Shown here: piece by piece, positions 10,386-22,884 of the stretch
How the letters are laid out: every line of letters starts with the position of its first letter
Position numbering within the stretch: the first letter of the stretch is position 1
Assembly (NCBI RefSeq): GCF_905147045.1
Contig: NC_065911.1
Span: 9,052,001-9,116,000 of the forward strand
From: Nymphalis io
Lineage: Eukaryota; Arthropoda; Insecta; Lepidoptera; Nymphalidae
Direction: 5' to 3'
DNA: 64,000 nt
The notes under the pieces: model-generated
Told to the model about the DNA's origin: nothing
Databases searched by the model: none
The model's input: only the letters and a program-made list of their open reading frames with translations
Made by a program: the position numbers and the translations under genes

Positions 10386-11279
10386 AACCAAAGAATAGAT
10401 AGAATAATAACATATAAATTAACGAAAAATAAACAACACAAAACGTTAATTCATCTAAGCAATCTAATAATAATAAAAAGAAAAAAAAGAACAAATACAA
10501 TAACAAACCATAACTTAATCAGTAGAACTTGCATAAAGGATATTGCATACACATATCCGATGAGATTATTGCAATAAAATAAAACACAAACGAAAATAAC
10601 ATCTAAATCGCTTTAATAGAATCTTTTTTTGTATGTACTGGTTAAAGTGTGTATATACATAGATTGCGCGTGCGCTGAACAAACGCAATGGTCCGCTGGA
10701 TACGTTAACAGCTTTGTTGCATACGTTATATACGTTGCATAAAATACACTTCAGGTCAAGCTGGCTTTGAATGTTACAATACTTTCATAGAAGTAGTAAT
10801 ATTCTCAAAAGACTCTTCATTATTAAAGGATTAATAACCTCATATATTCTCATATAAAAGTGAAAAAATGATATGCGACTTTGGCAAATATAACATTTAA
10901 AGGATACAAGCACCAAAACAGCGTATTAACGTAAGTCGACTTTTAACATTTCCACACGAGACCAAGTTTAATTTTAAACAATAATAACACTGCCTTTTAA
11001 ACATTAATAATACTGTTGAAGAGTAACTGTAAGTAGTAATTGTTCGTTTATTTTTGTATGTTATAATATTCCTTACAACAAGTAAATAAATAGTGCACCT
11101 ATTTTTACAATTTTAAACATTATTATTTGTGTGCTAATTATTTCTTCAAGAACTCCTAACTGAATTTAGTCAGTCTTGTAGTTAAATTTTAATTTAAAAC
11201 CTTTTAATAAAAATAGTTGTCCAATTACAACGAGCGAGATGTACAAAAAAATTGAAAGTAAATAAAAAACTGTGAGTAT

Positions 11280-13306
11280 TGAATTTTGGAAGAAAAAATT
11301 ACTGCGAGTATTCAGAAAAGTAAAATAACCAAAACTAAAATATTGAACTTACCTAGACAAGAATGGATAAATAAAGAAATTGTAAATAAAATTAATCAAC
11401 GGAACATTCAATGTAATCTAATCCATAGATACAAAAATAATCCTCATGATGAAAAATGTAAAGAACTTTTTACAAAAAATCGAAATGAAGCTACTCCAAA
11501 AATACAAGGAACAAAAAGTAACTTCTACCTTCGTGCCTTTAATAATTGCAAGAACAAACCTAAAAAAATGCGGAATTTATTAAACAGTGTAACCAATAAC
11601 AAACATAAGGAAATCGTAGCACCAAACAAACTTCAAATATTTGACAAATATGTAACGGACGTAAGAGATCTGTGAATACTTCAACGACTTTTTTCAAATG
11701 TAGGATCAGCATTTCGGATCGGAAGTTAGATTCCAATACTAGTTCAGGAATAGATGGCATATCTACTAAATCTCTAAAATGTTTTTCAAACTTAGTAGTT
11801 GAAGAAATTACTAGCTGTATGAATAAAAATCTTAAAAATGGAACATTTCCAGATAGTTTCAATATTGCCAAAGTCACGCCAATATTAAAGACAGGAAGTC
11901 AATCCGATCCCAGTAATTATCGGCTCATATCGTTTCTTCCGATTCTCTCAAAAAGTTATGAAAGGATTACATATAATCGCTTAGAAAAATATTTAAGTAC
12001 TCAACATTTCTCATATAACAGGAGTTACATATAACGTCTATCTATAATCTTTCTCACTAACAGAGTTCAGATTGTTAAAATTGATAAAATACAAAGCAAT
12101 CCGAATGGTCGTTTGGTATACCACAAGGATCGATATTGGGGCCCCTGCTATTTCTTATATATATAAACAACATCCAAAACATTGGATTAAAAGGTGACGT
12201 TAGTAGTTAGGAGTTCTTTATGCTGATGACACATCTGTTTTATTTTGGTAACTCTATCCATACCATAATTTCAGAAGCCCAAAAAGACTTAAATCATTTA
12301 AATATCTGGTTCCGATATAACCTACTAACAATAAATACTACTAAAACAAATTATATATTTTTTTTATATAAAATAAAATAACACATCACAAGCCATTAAT
12401 GATAAATAATCAAGTTATAAATAAAGAAGCCTAACCTAACTTGAAAACCACATCTTGACAAAATTAAAAGCAAATTAACGTCATTAAATGGAATTATAAG
12501 AAATATTACTAGATGTCTTCCCCGTCAAGTTTACGATTTATAGCTCCCTTATCAAAACACATTTAGAATATTTAATAGAAATCTGGGGTACAGCTGCCCC
12601 AACAAACTTAGTAACAATTACAAGTTAAGCAGAACAAATTAGTAAAAACACTTTTTAATTGCGACTTTTTTACATCAACTCTAAAAATTTACAAAGATTC
12701 AAAAATAATGAATGTCGCTCAAACTTACAATTACTTTATTTGCATACTAATAAAAAAAAATTGGATAAAAATATACACACAGGAATACAATTGAATAAAA
12801 ACCATCAATCGCAAAGAATAAAATTAACATAATAACTATTAAAACCTCGTACTATTAACTATGGGAAGAAAAATATTATGTTTGACGGAGCAAAACGATT
12901 TAATAATTTACCAAAAAATATTAAAGAAGCACAAAATGTATGCGTCAGTTTAAGAGACTATTAAAAATATATGTTCACTGCAATATAAAATAACACAAAT
13001 ACATATTATGAAACAAACTGTATAATAATGTAAAATAATTTATTAAATTTAATAGTTTAAAAAGTAGCAAAATTCTCACTCACTCATACCACTTGCTACT
13101 TAATCCGTGTATTTGCGAGGAGACCAGTCTATCGACAATAATGAAAAGTTTTTACAGATACCCTCCTCGAAATTGTATTTTTCTATCATTTAATAATATC
13201 ATGTATACATGCTGCTTTGCCGCGCCGCTTGGCAATTGTTGTAGTAATATTATGTTCTCATGATAGTGAATGTGTTTCTTGATGAGAATAAAGTTTCTTT
13301 AATCCG
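11280..13306 (+). pseudogene. Decayed non-LTR retrotransposon (3: linker, RT and 3'UTR)
   Basis: The + strand shows, with many stops and shifts: a basic linker (11286-11675); SGIDGISTKSLKCFS and DPSNYRLISFLPILSKSYER (11740-11970); FGIPQGSILGPLLFLIYINN (about 12107-12166); LYADDTSVLFW (about 12217-12250); HLNIWFRYNLLTINTTKTNY; and a C-terminal stretch near 12880-12960. The 3' end is probably the AATAAAGTTTCTTTAATC block at about 13285-13306. The endonuclease and ORF1 are missing (5' truncation). The order of RT motifs 0 to C is preserved, so the family assignment to the Jockey/CR1 superfamily is secure, but it is not functional. Confidence 0.8.
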
Positions 13307-13309
13307 AAA

Positions 13310-14480
13310 TTATTTTCATTTAGAATTATGTTGAAAATAGAACAGTCAGTCCCTCTATATAGAATTAGCCTTAACAAGTATAAAACGTCGTAACGACTAT
13401 AGTTTTTCAAAACTTATTTTATAGTAAAAATGCAAATGCAAATTGCACTGCATACAACAAAATAGTATATTTACTTATGCCTTTAATATATAATATATTC
13501 AAACTATCATCATTATTGTCAAATGTTTTACAAACAAGTTCTCATATATTTTGTCCCTTGTGCCTGGAAATACGGCTTGGCTAAGGTCTCCTCTTCCTAT
13601 TATAATTAAAGTTTTATTTAAAACTAGATTACACGGCAATACTATTGTTTATAATTATTGAACTCGGCTAAAATTATTTAATTAACAAAGTAATTTACAA
13701 AAATGCGAATCAGAAAGATGTGGTCAGTTAAAAGTTGCTGTAATTAAGAACACCAGAATTTTAAAATGTGCACCAGCAGCTGCCTTGAATTAAAAACGTA
13801 GATTAAAGTAAACATCAAATACAATCAAAATAAAAGAAATACGTCAAAGGCACGGAGAATATGTGTGCGTGCGTGTGTGTGTGTGTGGAGATTTGAAAAT
13901 CCTCTCGAAAAAGGATAATTTAAAACTCTTTTGATAGAAAAAACAATCTAAACTCTTTTGAAATTGTGAAATTCTAAAGGAATGTTTTCGTATTTGTCGT
14001 GATGAAGTTTAGAAATGGAAAATGCTTTAAATTATTTGTGTGCTATGTTTGAAATATTAAAGTCAAGATTTATTTTATCGATTAGTTAAATAATTACAGT
14101 AACTATATTATGGATAAGTGATTTTGCGTATGATAATAATAAAAATTCTGAGGCAGCCGGGTCTTGGCAGTTCCTTCACAGCCAAGATGCAGAAAGTGTT
14201 GCTGCTAGATTCAACTAGAATAGTCCGTCGGCTTGAATTTAGTCAAACTGAAATAAAAGTCTTTCTTGTATTAAATATGTATTCATTTTGGGCATGTGAC
14301 ATATCGTATAGATATATAATAACAATCTCTTTTTAATATATTATGGTTAATTTTTTTCAATAAGTCATAAATATGTCACTAAGAACACGTACGATACAAT
14401 GAAATATACTTACGTCATGGTTAATCAAAATTAAATGTTCCTGGCTAAAAATCAACACCATAGAAGCTTTATCAATTTCA
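13310..14480. other. No gene seen; AT-rich sequence with a short TG repeat
   Basis: Contains a short (GT)n stretch near 13862-13888 and no frame with domain motifs. I see no splice-framed exon and no match to the repeat families defined elsewhere in the window. Confidence 0.4.
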
Positions 14481-14484
14481 TGAT

Positions 14485-14735
14485 TACTTGGTGGTAGGGC
14501 TTCGTGTAAGCCTGTCTGTATAGGTACCACCCACTGATTACATATTCTCGCACCAAACAGCAATAAGTGCTTTTGTTGTGTCCCAGTTGGAAGAATCAGG
14601 GAGTCAATGCAACTACAGATATGAGGGAAATGATATCTTAGTTCCCAAGGTTGATGGCGTATTGGTGATGTAAGATATGGTTGGCGGTGATGGTCACTTG
14701 CCATCAGGTGACCCATCAGCCTGTCCATCTACATA
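14485..14735 (+). repeat. SINE-like family C copy, diverged
   Basis: Starts TTGGTGGTAGGGCTTCGTGT, has GGTACCACCCACTGATTACA, TTGTTGTGTCCCAGTTGGAA, CTTAGTTCCCAAGGTTGATG, and ends GCCATCAGGTGACCCATCAG. This is the same block order as the cleaner copy at 44344-44640. The antisense open frame across it is a by-product of the repeat. Confidence 0.75.
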
Positions 14736-14989
14736 TATATATAAACGAGTCTCTGGTTTTGAAACCGGCTCTCATGACTTCAGTCGTAATCTGGTTACCA
14801 AAGATGTAGGGAAACTATTATTATGGTTACATCATCAGTCTCACGTCAGTTTTCCGATTTTGTATCGATACGTGACGGATTTTCCGCAATATTTCCCTGC
14901 AGGAATTCTAATGAGCTATTCATTTCTGAATCATTATGTATGACAGGAGAATATCTTTAATGACTGTTATTAAATAACAGGGCAATCCT

Positions 14990-15120
14990 TACCAATGTCA
15001 TACTCGCGAAATTAAGTTTGTTTTGTTGCTTGCTTGTTACGCTTTTACGGCTTAACTATTTAACGGATAATCATGAAGTTTTCCATACACGTAGTCAGAT
15101 ATACAGAATATACATACGTC
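14990..15120 (+). repeat. Dispersed repeat E copy (plus)
   Basis: Carries TTGCTTGTTACGCTTTTACG, GCTTAACTATTTAACGG and AATCATGAAGTTTTCCATAC, matching the copy at 19965-20060. Confidence 0.55.
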
Positions 15121-15204
15121 TCAATGTTTTACAGCTTTGGCTATGAATATGAAGTACGTCAGTCAGTCATATATATATATTTAAAGATGGATGTTTGCTT
15201 ATGT

Positions 15205-15600
15205 GTTGGAGATTAATACTGATAACTCTAGACCGATCAGCATGAAAGTTGGCACATTACATATGTACTACTTGTTGCCGCCCGCGGCCTGGTTTCCCTG
15301 CTTGTGACGGGACGGGGAGGTGTTAGGTACTCTTTGTTCTTGTCTATACCCTTAACAACGTGAATGCAAAATTTCATGATGATTTATAGTGTAGTTAAGC
15401 TGCGAAAGCGTAACAAACAAACTCACTTTCGCGTTTATGATATTAATAAAGATTTCATGGTTTTTACGTTTTACCTTATCACGTAACATGTGATACGATA
15501 GTAATGGAATTTATATGACACGGTATTTTGAAACTTGACAAATGCGATAGTTATGGGAAAATTAAATTTGTCACAGGCAAATTCGCATGGTACAGCTAGT
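15205..15600 (-). repeat. Dispersed repeat E copy (minus) and Helitron-like end
   Basis: Has GCCGCCCGCGGCCTGGTTTC, GCAAAATTTCATGATGATT, GTTAAGCTGCGAAAGCG and CACTTTCGCGTTTATGATAT. A short AATTCGCATGGTACAGCTAGT end follows at about 15580-15600. The hairpin-forming GC patch next to CTAGT fits a Helitron 3' end but is not proof. Confidence 0.45.
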
Positions 15601-15604
15601 GTTA

Positions 15605-16785
15605 ATAAATAAATATTATATCGTTAACGTATAATATAAAATAGGTCATTTTTTAATTCATCGCCTTTTAAATTAATTGGCTTAAGTAAGAAAACAATGT
15701 CGCAAGTGAAATGACTAATTAGTTTTTATTAGCAGCTAGAATTCTAATTAAATTAACTCGAACCGGTGCGTTGTGAATTGTGTTATTACATGAAATGCAT
15801 TCATAATAAGCGTGATGATTGTAAAGGTTGTTTGTAAGTTAAATATTGTAGGCAAGAACTGCCTTACGGATCAAAAGTTTTATGTCGAACGACTGTTCGG
15901 TTTATAATTATCATTTTGTAAAGTTAAAACGAGACAATAACAACTACTGTTTGGCAACGTGGCACATAAAAACTCAGCCGTCTCAGTCATTATGGATAAG
16001 ATCTAAGCGTTCCATATAATGCTATCTCCTTTAAAATTTTGTAGTGAAAAATAAAACAATTTTATATCATAACGTTATTGGTGAAGAGGGCACAAATTGC
16101 GACTGTTAGGAATATGTAAAATCATTAAAAAGTACAAAATTGTCTATGGTTTCATCCTAATATCTTTGATTAGATTTGACAGTTCGCCACAAGTCTAGTC
16201 TTATGCCGGACTTTTTAATAAGTAACATATAAATAGTGGATAGTTAAATAAACAAGACAAAGGACGTATGTACGTATATATTACCAATAATACAGCGACT
16301 ACCTAGGAGGTACTGGATGATCTGACTTGACTGATGAAACTTAAAATGGCGATAGCATCCAGATATCCAGACCGACGAAATTACGACTACGGAAATATAA
16401 ATGAATATCTACTCGATACACAAGTACTAACGACATAGCGTTTTATATACATTCAATATTTATCTTTAATCTAAGACTCGCCGTTAACCATAAATAATAA
16501 TAATAACAATAATAAATATCTTAGTGCACACTCAACAAAGAAAAAATATATAAAAGAAAAAAAAAAGCTTCAGAATATAAATATAAAATAATAGCATGCA
16601 ATGGGCGGTCTTATCACTGGAGAAGTGATTTCTTCCAGACAACCCTGCATTAAGATGCTTGCAGGGCATATCGGGCAATGAACTTGACATTTTATATATA
16701 AATATATAAATAAATGTACACAATACATATACAAAAGATTAATTATATTTTTATATACAGTACAATTCTATTATAGTACACAATT
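15605..16785. other. No gene seen; AT-rich unique-looking sequence
   Basis: No coding frame with recognisable motifs and no copy of the repeat families in this window was found here. Confidence 0.35.
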
Positions 16786-16789
16786 GTGT

Positions 16790-16940
16790 CCAAAGACAAA
16801 GGTGCACTCTCTATTCCCTAACTCTTATAACCCAATGGGACGGGCAATTAGACACGATCGGAAACATTTCAGGCGCAGGACCAACGGATTTACGTGCTTT
16901 CCGAGGCACGTACACGCCGTACACACTTATAACTTCCAGT
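16790..16940 (-). repeat. SINE family B fragment (minus)
   Basis: Contains TGCACTCTCTATTCCCTAAC, ACCCAATGGGACGG, ACACGATCGGAAA and GGCGCAGGACCAACGGATTT, the reverse complement of the family B body. Confidence 0.75.
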
Positions 16941-17184
16941 ATAATATATTATATAAATTATAATAGTTAGTATAACTTTTTGATAGTTGTATGATATAAT
17001 GAAACATCCCATGTTTTATTCGACGAGATAATCGCTTTCACTCTCTTTAAACCAGTTGGGTTTAGCTGCCCGTCCCAACTTCGTACGGGTAAAATTGTCC
17101 CTTGTGCCTGAAGTTGCACTCCTCATCCTTTCAACCGGAATACAAAAGTACTAAGTATTGTGGCCTGGCGGTGGATTATGAGAT

Positions 17185-17345
17185 ACCTTTTTTTCTTTTT
17201 TTTTAACTCTGGAAAAACGCATTACGCGTTTCCCCCACGGGAACGGTGGAGAGGTATGTAGGGCTCGCCGGTGTCCAAGGCGCCAAGTGCGCCCCGAACA
17301 TCGGAATTCCCACTAAAAAACCAGGAACCCTTTCCTGGATTCCCT
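17185..17345 (+). repeat. Dispersed repeat G copy
   Basis: Contains ACGCGTTTCCCCCACGGGAA, GTAGGGCTCGCCGGTGTCCA, GAACATCGGAATTCCCACTA and AAAACCAGGAACCCTTTCC. Other copies are at 29625-29765 (+) and 47425-47650 (-). GC content is clearly higher than the surroundings. Its parent element is unknown. Confidence 0.65.
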
Positions 17346-17349
17346 GGAT

Positions 17350-19090
17350 GAATGAATGAATAAATTTAGAGCCAGTGTCTCTCGGAATGCTGTAAGGATT
17401 CTAACGATACATTCAACTCAGTTCAGGCATTTAAAAGCTATGGTGGAATAAAGAAAGGTGATACGCAATTTTGATGCGTGTGCCCTTTAAATGTTATAAT
17501 TATTAAAGTCAATATCGCAGATAACTTTTCTGACATTACACGACCATGTTTTGCGGTGAGATTATTCTTACGGAATAGTTTAACTGTGCCTTCGTAGATA
17601 TACGTTCATCCATTCGTTTTGGCTTCTAATGTTATTTTGTCATCAGCACTTATATCATTCATCACTTTGCGATTCTGCAAATTGAAGTTATCAAGGCTCA
17701 TACGCGATTAAGTCGCCACAAAAAGTTGCCATGTAACTAAAGCTAATTCGAGGTTCGAAATATGAAAAATTATGCCTTTAAGTCCTGCCCTACATATTAC
17801 GTAATAGTGACACATAGCTTGGTATTGAATCAAAGATGGCTGCCGTTACGTCCAGTCACTGCGCACAATAATCGCCACTTTCGTTCCGCTCCTCACTTCG
17901 TAGTGTTGTTTATCATTTACGATATTCAGTACAATATCGATTAAACTTAAATTCTAATTGGGATTATCGTTATCGAAACGCGGAAATTAAATAATGTGAT
18001 TGAATCATACATATTTTATCATTATTATATTTTCTATTAATTATATTATTTTGGGTTGGTAATACAACACAGTACAACACAGTACAAACGGGTAATATAA
18101 CGCAACATTAAAAAAAAAAGATTTTGAATATGTATGTTGCACAAGACATTTTTATTCGAATGGTAAAAAGTGTTAGTTATCATTGTTCTTAAAAGGTATT
18201 GAGTTGCAGTTCAAAATTTAAGATTGCAGAAAAATTTAAGATTGTATTTTGCAATGTTATGATACTTAATCGGAAAGAAACGTCAAACTTCCTACTGCGA
18301 TTGGCGCTTCACGTTCCGTTTTCTCGGAGTTGTTGTTGAATTCGATTTTTTTTGTGTTAAATTGTGTTGCATTAAAATTATAGAATGGTGTTAAGTATTT
18401 TAATGTGTGTTTATCATAAAACGAAACATAATGAACGCCTGAATTTTGTAAGAACAAATACGAAACTTGAATGAAATGTCAGAAAGTGATATGCAATATT
18501 GATTATAATAATTAAAACATTTAAAGAATCTATGAGGCGTTTGTGAACATTTCACGGGTGAGTAATGAAGTGAGTTCTTACTGACTAGCACTGCTGAACT
18601 TAATGATCTATTTATAAAATTAGCTATTAAAACTAAAAAATACCTTTGTTTCGTGAATCTGGAACTAACAGTTTTGTAAAGTATAACTGTAGCCGGTAGA
18701 GTTATTCTGTTGTACACTGAACCCGCCGACTTGCCTACATAAATCGACCGCTATGTTGCCAACTGCTTTATTTTAAGATAGTATATAGACTTAAGAATAA
18801 ACATGATATCGCTTTTAATAATTTTATCATAACGTTTAAAGAAAACACGCATAAAAAAAAACAAAAAACCAAATTTGTAGGTATTGTACGTAAAAAAATG
18901 TATGCTGACAATGACCTGACATACAATTTTATACGTAAATTCTTCTTATAGCAATTTTGTTATAGTTTTAATATATTAATTATATTTTTATTAATAAAAA
19001 ATATATAAACTATGCTACTATAATCAAGTTGAATTGTTTGTTCATATGAGCGAGCTAGACACAGGATCTACCAATGCGATTAGGGAAAAA
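17350..19090. other. No gene seen
   Basis: Apart from short AT-rich runs no exon, RNA gene or repeat copy could be supported. Minus-strand open frames at 18266-18717 have low-complexity composition and no motif. Confidence 0.35.
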
Positions 19091-19096
19091 AATGCT

Positions 19097-19153
19097 TTCA
19101 ATTAAAGGAGACCACAGCAAGCATGTATCTTGCTGTGGTCTCCTTTAATTGAA
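19097..19153. repeat. Perfect 25-bp inverted repeat (hairpin), 7-base loop
   Basis: The left arm (19097-19121) contains AGGAGACCACAGCAAG and the right arm (19129-19153) contains CTTGCTGTGGTCTCCT; all 25 positions pair. The right arm and the following ~50 bases recur at 43492-43563 without a left arm, ahead of an AAATAAAT-type tail. The hairpin is therefore probably an inverted duplication of the end of a dispersed element, though a structured RNA is possible. Confidence 0.9.
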
Positions 19154-19431
19154 GGAGCACACATATTTTATAATATTATTTCACGATGTAATGTACTCGT
19201 TATTTATGAATCTAAACATCATAAATAACATAGATAAAAAAGATTTGAAGTAATAATCAAATGATACTCAATTAAAATATCTGATATCCGATATTGATAA
19301 CTACCCAATTGCGTATGAAATAACTCAAAGGTCTGTATAAAATTACATGATACATATATATTTTATTATTATGACAATAGTATTGTTGATAAATTCCGAA
19401 TTTAAGCGATTATCATTCAATCCTTAATAAT

Positions 19432-19575
19432 ATTATAAATGCGTGACGTGATTTGTATGTGAAGCTGTCACTTCTTAACTTCTAAATAGATCAACATGAA
19501 ATTTTGAATACACGTTGGCAGGCCTAGCATCTTCCCCCCGAGCTGGCGAAGCTGCGGTCGAAAACTAGCATCTTA
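19432..19575 (+). repeat. Dispersed repeat E copy
   Basis: ATTATAAATGCGTGACGTG start, a GATCAACATGAAATTTTGAA block, and a GCGAAGCTGCGGTCGAAAAC terminus next to CTAGC. Confidence 0.5.
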
Positions 19576-19774
19576 ATATTTAATAAATCCATTAAAATAT
19601 GTTTTTTATCGATGTTTACAAATGACGGTGACATCACTAGCGATGAATTATGAAACATCATTTGTAAAGCTTTTGCTTTCGTCTCGTGTTGTTCTTATTC
19701 AACCCCATGACTTACTTCGTTACACCTTACTTTTATTATAATCTGACATAACTTATGTCATCGTTCCTAGCTTG

Positions 19775-20100
19775 ATGTTATAAATGCGAATGTGAGTTTG
19801 TTTGTTACGTTTTCAAGTCTAAACCACTAAACAGATTTTAAAAATTCTTTCACGAATGAAAAGCTACATTAGTAACATAGGCTACATTCTGTCCCCGTTT
19901 TCTCAAGGGAAAGGGAACAACGCGGGTGAAACCGCGGGCAAAACACTAGTATACTAATAATTATAAATGCAAAACTGAGTTTGTTTGTTTGTTACGCTTT
20001 TACGTCTTAACTACTCGACCGATCATAATGAAATTTTATATATCTGTAGTCACGGGTACATTAAAGTACATAGGGTAGATAACAACTACCGCTAAAAAAA
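19775..20100 (+). repeat. Two dispersed repeat E copies in tandem
   Basis: First copy: TTATAAATGCGAATGTGAG, GTTTGTTACGTTTTCAAGTC, CATTCTGTCCCCGTTTTCTC and a GAAACCGCGGGCAAAACACT end at about 19950. Second copy begins within 20 bases (ATTATAAATGCAAAACTGAG) and has GTTACGCTTTTACGTCTTAA and CGATCATAATGAAATTTTAT. The GC-rich 3' block ending near CTAGT resembles a Helitron hairpin terminus. Confidence 0.55.
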
Positions 20101-20604
20101 ATATATATATCTAAATTTTGTAATGTACAATATTATGATCTTTTTTATAAGTCTATCAATAAAGTTTAAGAAAACTCTTATACTAAACGCATATACTATT
20201 AAATCCCCACAAAACATTTATATTGCCATTCTCCGTTGAGAATGAACACCTTGACCGAAGTCGGTCAGAAATGCATCATCATTATAATATTATAGTGGGT
20301 TTCTTTTTTATCATTCTCGTAACTGAATGTTACGTAAATATAACGATACGATAATTTACGTTTTAATTAATTAGTTGCAAGTACAAATGTGATAAGTGAT
20401 GGACATTGCGCCCTGATAATAGCGTGACAACCAACATACGTGATATGTAGATAGGCACCGGTGGCCTCTTAACTGATTCAAATATAATTGCATTTGGAAA
20501 TATAGTTTTGATGGTTCAATATTACAATTCATATAATTAAAGGGCCGTTCTTTGACCTCAACGCAACAAAATATGTCATTTTACGAGTATTTATATACTT
20601 ACGA

Positions 20605-20882
20605 CTTACTGGTGGTAGGGCTTTGTGCAAGCTCGTCTGGGTAGGTACCACCTACTCATCAGATATTCTACCGCAAAACAGCAGTACTTGGTATTGTTGT
20701 GTTCCGGTTTGAAGGGTAAGTGAGCCAGTGTAATTACAGGCACAAACGGCATATAATTTTAGTTCCCAAGGATGGTGGCGCATTGGCAATGTAAGCGATG
20801 GTTGATATTTCTTACAATGCCAATGACTATGGGTGTTGGTGACCACTCACCATCAGGTGGCCATTATGCTCGTCCGTCTACC
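20605..20882 (+). repeat. SINE-like family C copy
   Basis: Starts CTGGTGGTAGGGCTTTGTGC and ends GGTGGCCATTATGCTCGTCC. Internal blocks GAGTGAGCC-like, TACAGGCACAAACGG and TAGTTCCCAAGGATGGTGG match 44344-44640. A poly(A) tail is short and eroded. Confidence 0.8.
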
Positions 20883-20924
20883 TATACTATAAAATAATAA
20901 TAATAGAATTAAGAAATATATAGA

Positions 20925-21150
20925 AGAAATTTGGCAACTCTTTTCTTTGTCGCACCACTAAAAAATGGAACTTTTTACCAGCACACGTGTTCTCCTCTTA
21001 CAACCTGGGTTCCTTCAAACGAGGCGTGAGGCATCTTGCGGGCCGGCAAGGCGGGGGCGGCTAGTGTAGAACATTCTCCCCGAGTGTACTGGAGTGTGTA
21101 TGTGTGTGGAGTGGATTAATTAGCTCTCCCGGTTTATAATAAAAAAAAAA
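20925..21150 (+). repeat. 3' end of LINE RT frame, second copy
   Basis: Shares ATTTGGCAACTCTTTTCTTT, CGCACCACTAAAAAATGGAA and TACAACCTGGGTTCCTTCAA with the copy at 9610-9898 and also ends in a run of A (21141-21150). It carries an extra GC-rich stretch (GCGGGGGCGGCTAG). Confidence 0.65.
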
Positions 21151-21237
21151 CCTAGCTAATATTATAAATGCGAATAGAGTTTGTGCTACTACTCAACTGA
21201 TCGTCATGAATTTGTAATCATACAACCGTAAAATGAA

Positions 21238-21420
21238 CTTGGTGGAAGAGCTTTGTGCAAGCCCGTTTGGGTAGGTACCACCCGCCAAATAGCAGAAGTA
21301 TTGTTGTGTTCCGGTTGGAAGAGTGAGTGAGCCAGCGTAAATAAAGGCACAAGAGACATAACATCTTAGTCCCCAAGGTTGGCGGTGCATTTGCGATGCA
21401 AGAGTCAGAGATAACCTTTC
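21238..21420 (+). repeat. SINE-like family C copy, internally deleted
   Basis: Has TTGGTGGAAGAGCTTTGTGC, GTAGGTACCACCCGCC, TTGTTGTGTTCCGGTTGGAA and TAGTCCCCAAGGTTGGCGGT. The central ACTCATCAGATATTC section is missing. Confidence 0.7.
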
Positions 21421-21822
21421 TTCATCATCATCTGAGACCGAGGGTATCCATGAGGAATTTGCGATGATGAAAAAATAAACAAAACAATATGTGTAGTTAC
21501 ATCCTGGATATATTTATTTAAACTAACGGTTCTAACAACAACAAAAACAGAAGCAAAATTATATTAAAAAATTAACAAAAATCTAATATGAAATATTTTT
21601 TGTTACATTGAAAAGTTTATAAGTATATATGTTATTTAAGTATAGTCTGTGAAACGGACGCTCAGGCGAGTCAACGCAAACATTTTTACATGAATATAAT
21701 CGATTATATTATATTTATACGTCTCGTTTTCCTTGCCTTGTCTGGCACCGGCTTTAGTGCCCTTGAGTACTCATTCATGGATACGTAATCTGTATATAGC
21801 TGGGATGAAATGTTCCCTTCAT

Positions 21823-21975
21823 TTCTTAATTATCTATATAAGTATGTATTTACAACAGAAAAATAGTACATGTAGTATATCAGTTGTCTGGTTTCCATAG
21901 TACAAGCTCTGCTTAGTTTGGGATCAGATGGCCGTGTGTGAAAAATGTCCCAAGATATTATTATTATTATTATAT
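21823..21975 (+). repeat. SINE family D body without tRNA-like head
   Basis: Contains AATTATCTATATAAGTATGT, GTATATCAGTTGTCTGGTTT and CCATAGTACAAGCTCTGCTT, then an ATT repeat tail at 21957-21974. Same body as 27744-27975. Confidence 0.7.
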
Positions 21976-21999
21976 TTCAACGAATTTACACATACTTTA

Positions 22000-22120
22000 A
22001 GTAATTATATATCTAAGCCTTCATCACTCGGTCCATTTGTGAAATCTGTATGAACATCTGTTTATTACTGCTTGAGCGTATCGAGTTCAGACAGAAAGAC
22101 AGATGCGATGGGGGGGGGGG
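22000..22120 (+). repeat. Dispersed repeat K fragment and a G run
   Basis: Has CTAAGCCTTCATCACTCGG, TCCATTTGTGAAATCTGTAT and CAGACAGAAAGACAGATGCG followed by ten G. The same block order (CCATTGGTGAAAACC, AGACTAGACGC) is at 63245-63365. Confidence 0.45.
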
Positions 22121-22429
22121 ACTTTGAGATAGTTTCTCTCAATCTTTTCGTCTTAATTTTCCATGACGTAACGGCAACGGAGTGACACGATAGTTTTCCA
22201 TAGAATTCTGTCCAGTGGCATGCTTGACTTCACTCTATGCCATTACGGTATTTTTCGCTTTCTTGCCTTTCCAACAAAGGAACAAAAACTAATAGTCGAA
22301 AATTATCTTGTCATGTCTGATATTAAAGAAAAAATTGGCTCTTACGATCCTTGCCGAATTTTTTGTCACATAATTTAATGATTTTGTAAAATTTTGGTGA
22401 TTTTGATTTTTTAATATAATGGAAATAAA

Positions 22430-22650
22430 CAGTTATTGGGTTCTCATATCGAGAAATTCTCAGTAGCAGCCCGGACTCTGGAAATTAACAGTGTTACACT
22501 CCCGTGCCTCGTAAAACGCGTAAAGCCGATGGCCCTGCGCCTAAACTCTTTCCGGTCGTGTTGTATTGCCGTCCCATTTGATTATGATTGAGGATAAAAA
22601 GTGTATCTGTGTTTGCTTACACACTCGTGCTCTATAATATATTTCGGAAA
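22430..22650 (+). repeat. SINE family B copy, head missing
   Basis: Body blocks AGTTATTGGGTTCTC, AGCAGCCCGGACTCTGGAAA, CACTCCCGTGCCTCGTAAA and TGTTGTATTGCCGTCCCA are in family order. Confidence 0.75.
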
Positions 22651-22775
22651 GGACGTTAAGCCGAAAAAAAAATATCTGATTTAGAAGAAAACAATGGATT
22701 TTAATGCACTTCGTCGAATTAACACACTATTTTTTTTTTATAATATTAGCATGGCGTGACCAAATTCATTTCCGA

Positions 22776-22884
22776 AACAGCCTGTGAATGTCCCACTGCT
22801 GGGCTAAAGGCCTCCTCTCCTCATTTTGAGGAGAAGGTTTTGGAGCTTATTCCACCACGCTGCTCCAATGCGGGTTGGTGAATT
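22776..22884 (-). repeat. SINE family A 3' part (minus)
   Basis: Begins AACAGCCTGTGAATGTCCCA and ends AATGCGGGTTGGTGAATTCA. The 5' two thirds including the tRNA-like head are missing. Confidence 0.8.
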
